From the NCBI GenBank assembly GCA_030017825.1, contig JASEGW010000104.1, positions 1 through 5,522 of the forward strand: a DNA stretch of 5,522 nt, written 5' to 3'. Within the stretch, counting starts at the first letter, position 1. Each line of letters opens with the position of its first letter. Shown here piece by piece: positions 5,095 to 5,522 of the stretch. A model generated the notes under the pieces. The model did not search any database. It saw only the letters and a program-made list of their open reading frames with translations, and was not told the DNA's origin. The DNA is from a bacterium (lineage in GTDB: Bacteria; UBA9089; JAHJRX01). The translations under genes were made by a program, and so were the position numbers.

Positions 5095-5331
5095 TTAAGT
5101 AGTAGTATCTACTAAGTTACCATAAATATTATCTTCTTCTTGTAAGTTACCAGAAATATTACCTTCTTCTTGAGTAGGAAGAGAATATAAAGATTCTCTC
5201 ATTTCGGTTATTTTGTTAGCAATTTTTTCTTTAGGATTGTTTACTGCCAAATCATAGGAGATTTGTGATAACCTATCTTCGATAGCTTTTTGATTTTGTT
5301 TTAAGCTTAAATCTAATACTCCAACTTTCAT
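5095..5331 (-). CDS. Small protein with 10-residue tandem repeat, unknown function
   Basis: A 78-residue protein that I do not recognise. The start is secure: AAGGAGGT lies seven bases before ATG on the minus strand, and a terminator follows the stop (5018-5046). Residues 1-52 are charged and probably helical (MKVGVLDLSLKQNQKAIEDR, then LSQISYDLAVNN, KEKIANKITEMRESL). Residues 54-73 are two 10-residue units, QEEGNISGNL and QEEDNIYGNL, from a 30-bp DNA tandem repeat; the tail is VDTTT. No signal peptide, membrane segment or Cys. It is convergent with the LemA operon and not part of it. In plan it resembles the minus-strand gene at 1045-1266: short, orphan, well-framed by signals, with an acidic C-terminal half, although no sequence similarity is visible between the two proteins. 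Confidence 0.7.
   Translation of the reverse strand: MKVGVLDLSLKQNQKAIEDRLSQISYDLAVNNPKEKIANKITEMRESLYSLPTQEEGNISGNLQEEDNIYGNLVDTTT
5113..5172 (-). repeat. 30-bp in-frame tandem duplication in the 78-aa gene
   Basis: Units 5113-5142 and 5143-5172 are identical at 28 of 30 bases. Being a multiple of three, the duplication keeps the frame and adds ten residues. On the coding strand the two differences change Gly to Asp (GGT/GAT) and Ser to Tyr (TCT/TAT); there are no silent differences. Confidence 0.85.
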
Positions 5332-5352
5332 TAATATTACCTCCTTAAAACT

Positions 5353-5392
5353 TTAGTTTACAGTATATTTTATTGAAGAGCTCATAAACTAA
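5353..5392 (-). promoter_or_regulatory. Inverted repeat upstream of the 78-aa gene
   Basis: TTAGTTTA (5353-5360) and TAAACTAA (5385-5392) are perfect 8-bp inverted copies with 24 bases between. A TTGACA lies at 5410-5415 on the minus strand; at standard spacing its -10 would fall on the poor hexamer TTAGTT or TAGTTT, inside the distal arm of the repeat (5386-5392). This would suit a repressed promoter with an operator over its -10, but the -10 match is poor and TATACT at 5363-5368 is an alternative. Promoter position is therefore uncertain. Confidence 0.3.
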
Positions 5393-5430
5393 CATAATAT
5401 GGGTAGTGTTGTCAAGGAAAAAAGCATTAA

Positions 5431-5456
5431 ATTTATGACAAATATTTATGACAAAT
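5431..5456. repeat. Perfect 13-bp tandem repeat
   Basis: ATTTATGACAAAT occurs twice head to tail (5431-5443, 5444-5456). It lies upstream of the 78-aa gene in DNA with no open gene (5332-5522). After it come ATATAGCTATAT (5461-5472), ATGGA/TCCAT (5471-5481) and TTAATTAA (5481-5488), each palindromic. Short AT-rich palindromes are expected by chance; the tandem repeat is less so. Confidence 0.5.
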
Positions 5457-5522
5457 AATTATATAGCTATATGGAATCCATTAATTAATCTGACATAAGA
5501 AATGTTTATTGTTCTATTTGAA

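Noticed and set aside
5431..5456. CRISPR array or origin iterons.
   Set aside because: Only two adjacent 13-bp copies without spacers, and no cas or replication gene in the window.

Overview
AT-rich DNA (roughly one third G+C by eye) from what looks like a diderm bacterium. The first gene encodes an exported beta-barrel-like protein ending in Phe, as outer-membrane proteins do, and several products carry signal peptides or membrane anchors. Nothing here fixes the lineage; the mix (UPF0280, TPM and LemA proteins, an outer-membrane-type barrel, very low G+C) would suit an uncultivated diderm phylum, but that is inference.

Layout. (1) 51-706, + strand: a barrel-like protein whose signal peptide and body lie in two different frames, so the gene is frameshifted or carries a sequence error. 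(2) 707-1040: a gene-free spacer with a perfect 16-bp palindrome, a long hairpin followed by T7 (probable + terminator), and a GC-rich hairpin that ends the minus-strand gene beyond it. (3) 1045-1435, minus strand: a complete small transcription unit with consensus -35/-10 promoter, a leader of about 134 nt that can fold into a three-way junction or into an alternative pairing over its own start codon, a strong ribosome binding site, a 73-aa Glu/Pro/Ala-rich protein of unknown function, and a terminator. (4) 1508-1702: an orphan C-terminal piece of an acetyl-CoA-synthetase-type enzyme, probably a relic. (5) 1754-2031: a good + strand promoter and a long leader with nested inverted repeats. (6) 2032-4963, + strand: four genes in a row, a UPF0280 (ApbE-like) protein, a nucleotidyltransferase-fold protein lacking its first two catalytic Asp residues, a secreted/anchored TPM-domain protein, and a LemA protein. 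The first two are tightly coupled; TPM and LemA are a recurrent bacterial pair linked to the cell envelope. (7) 5018-5415, minus strand: a second small orphan gene (78 aa) with strong ribosome binding site, its own terminator, and a near-perfect 30-bp tandem repeat in its coding sequence. (8) 5416-5522: AT-rich DNA with a perfect 13-bp tandem repeat and small palindromes.

Most of the window is ordinary. The best candidate for something undescribed is the minus-strand leader at 1264-1400, where two mutually exclusive folds could switch translation of the 73-aa protein. This is a hypothesis from visible base pairing only.
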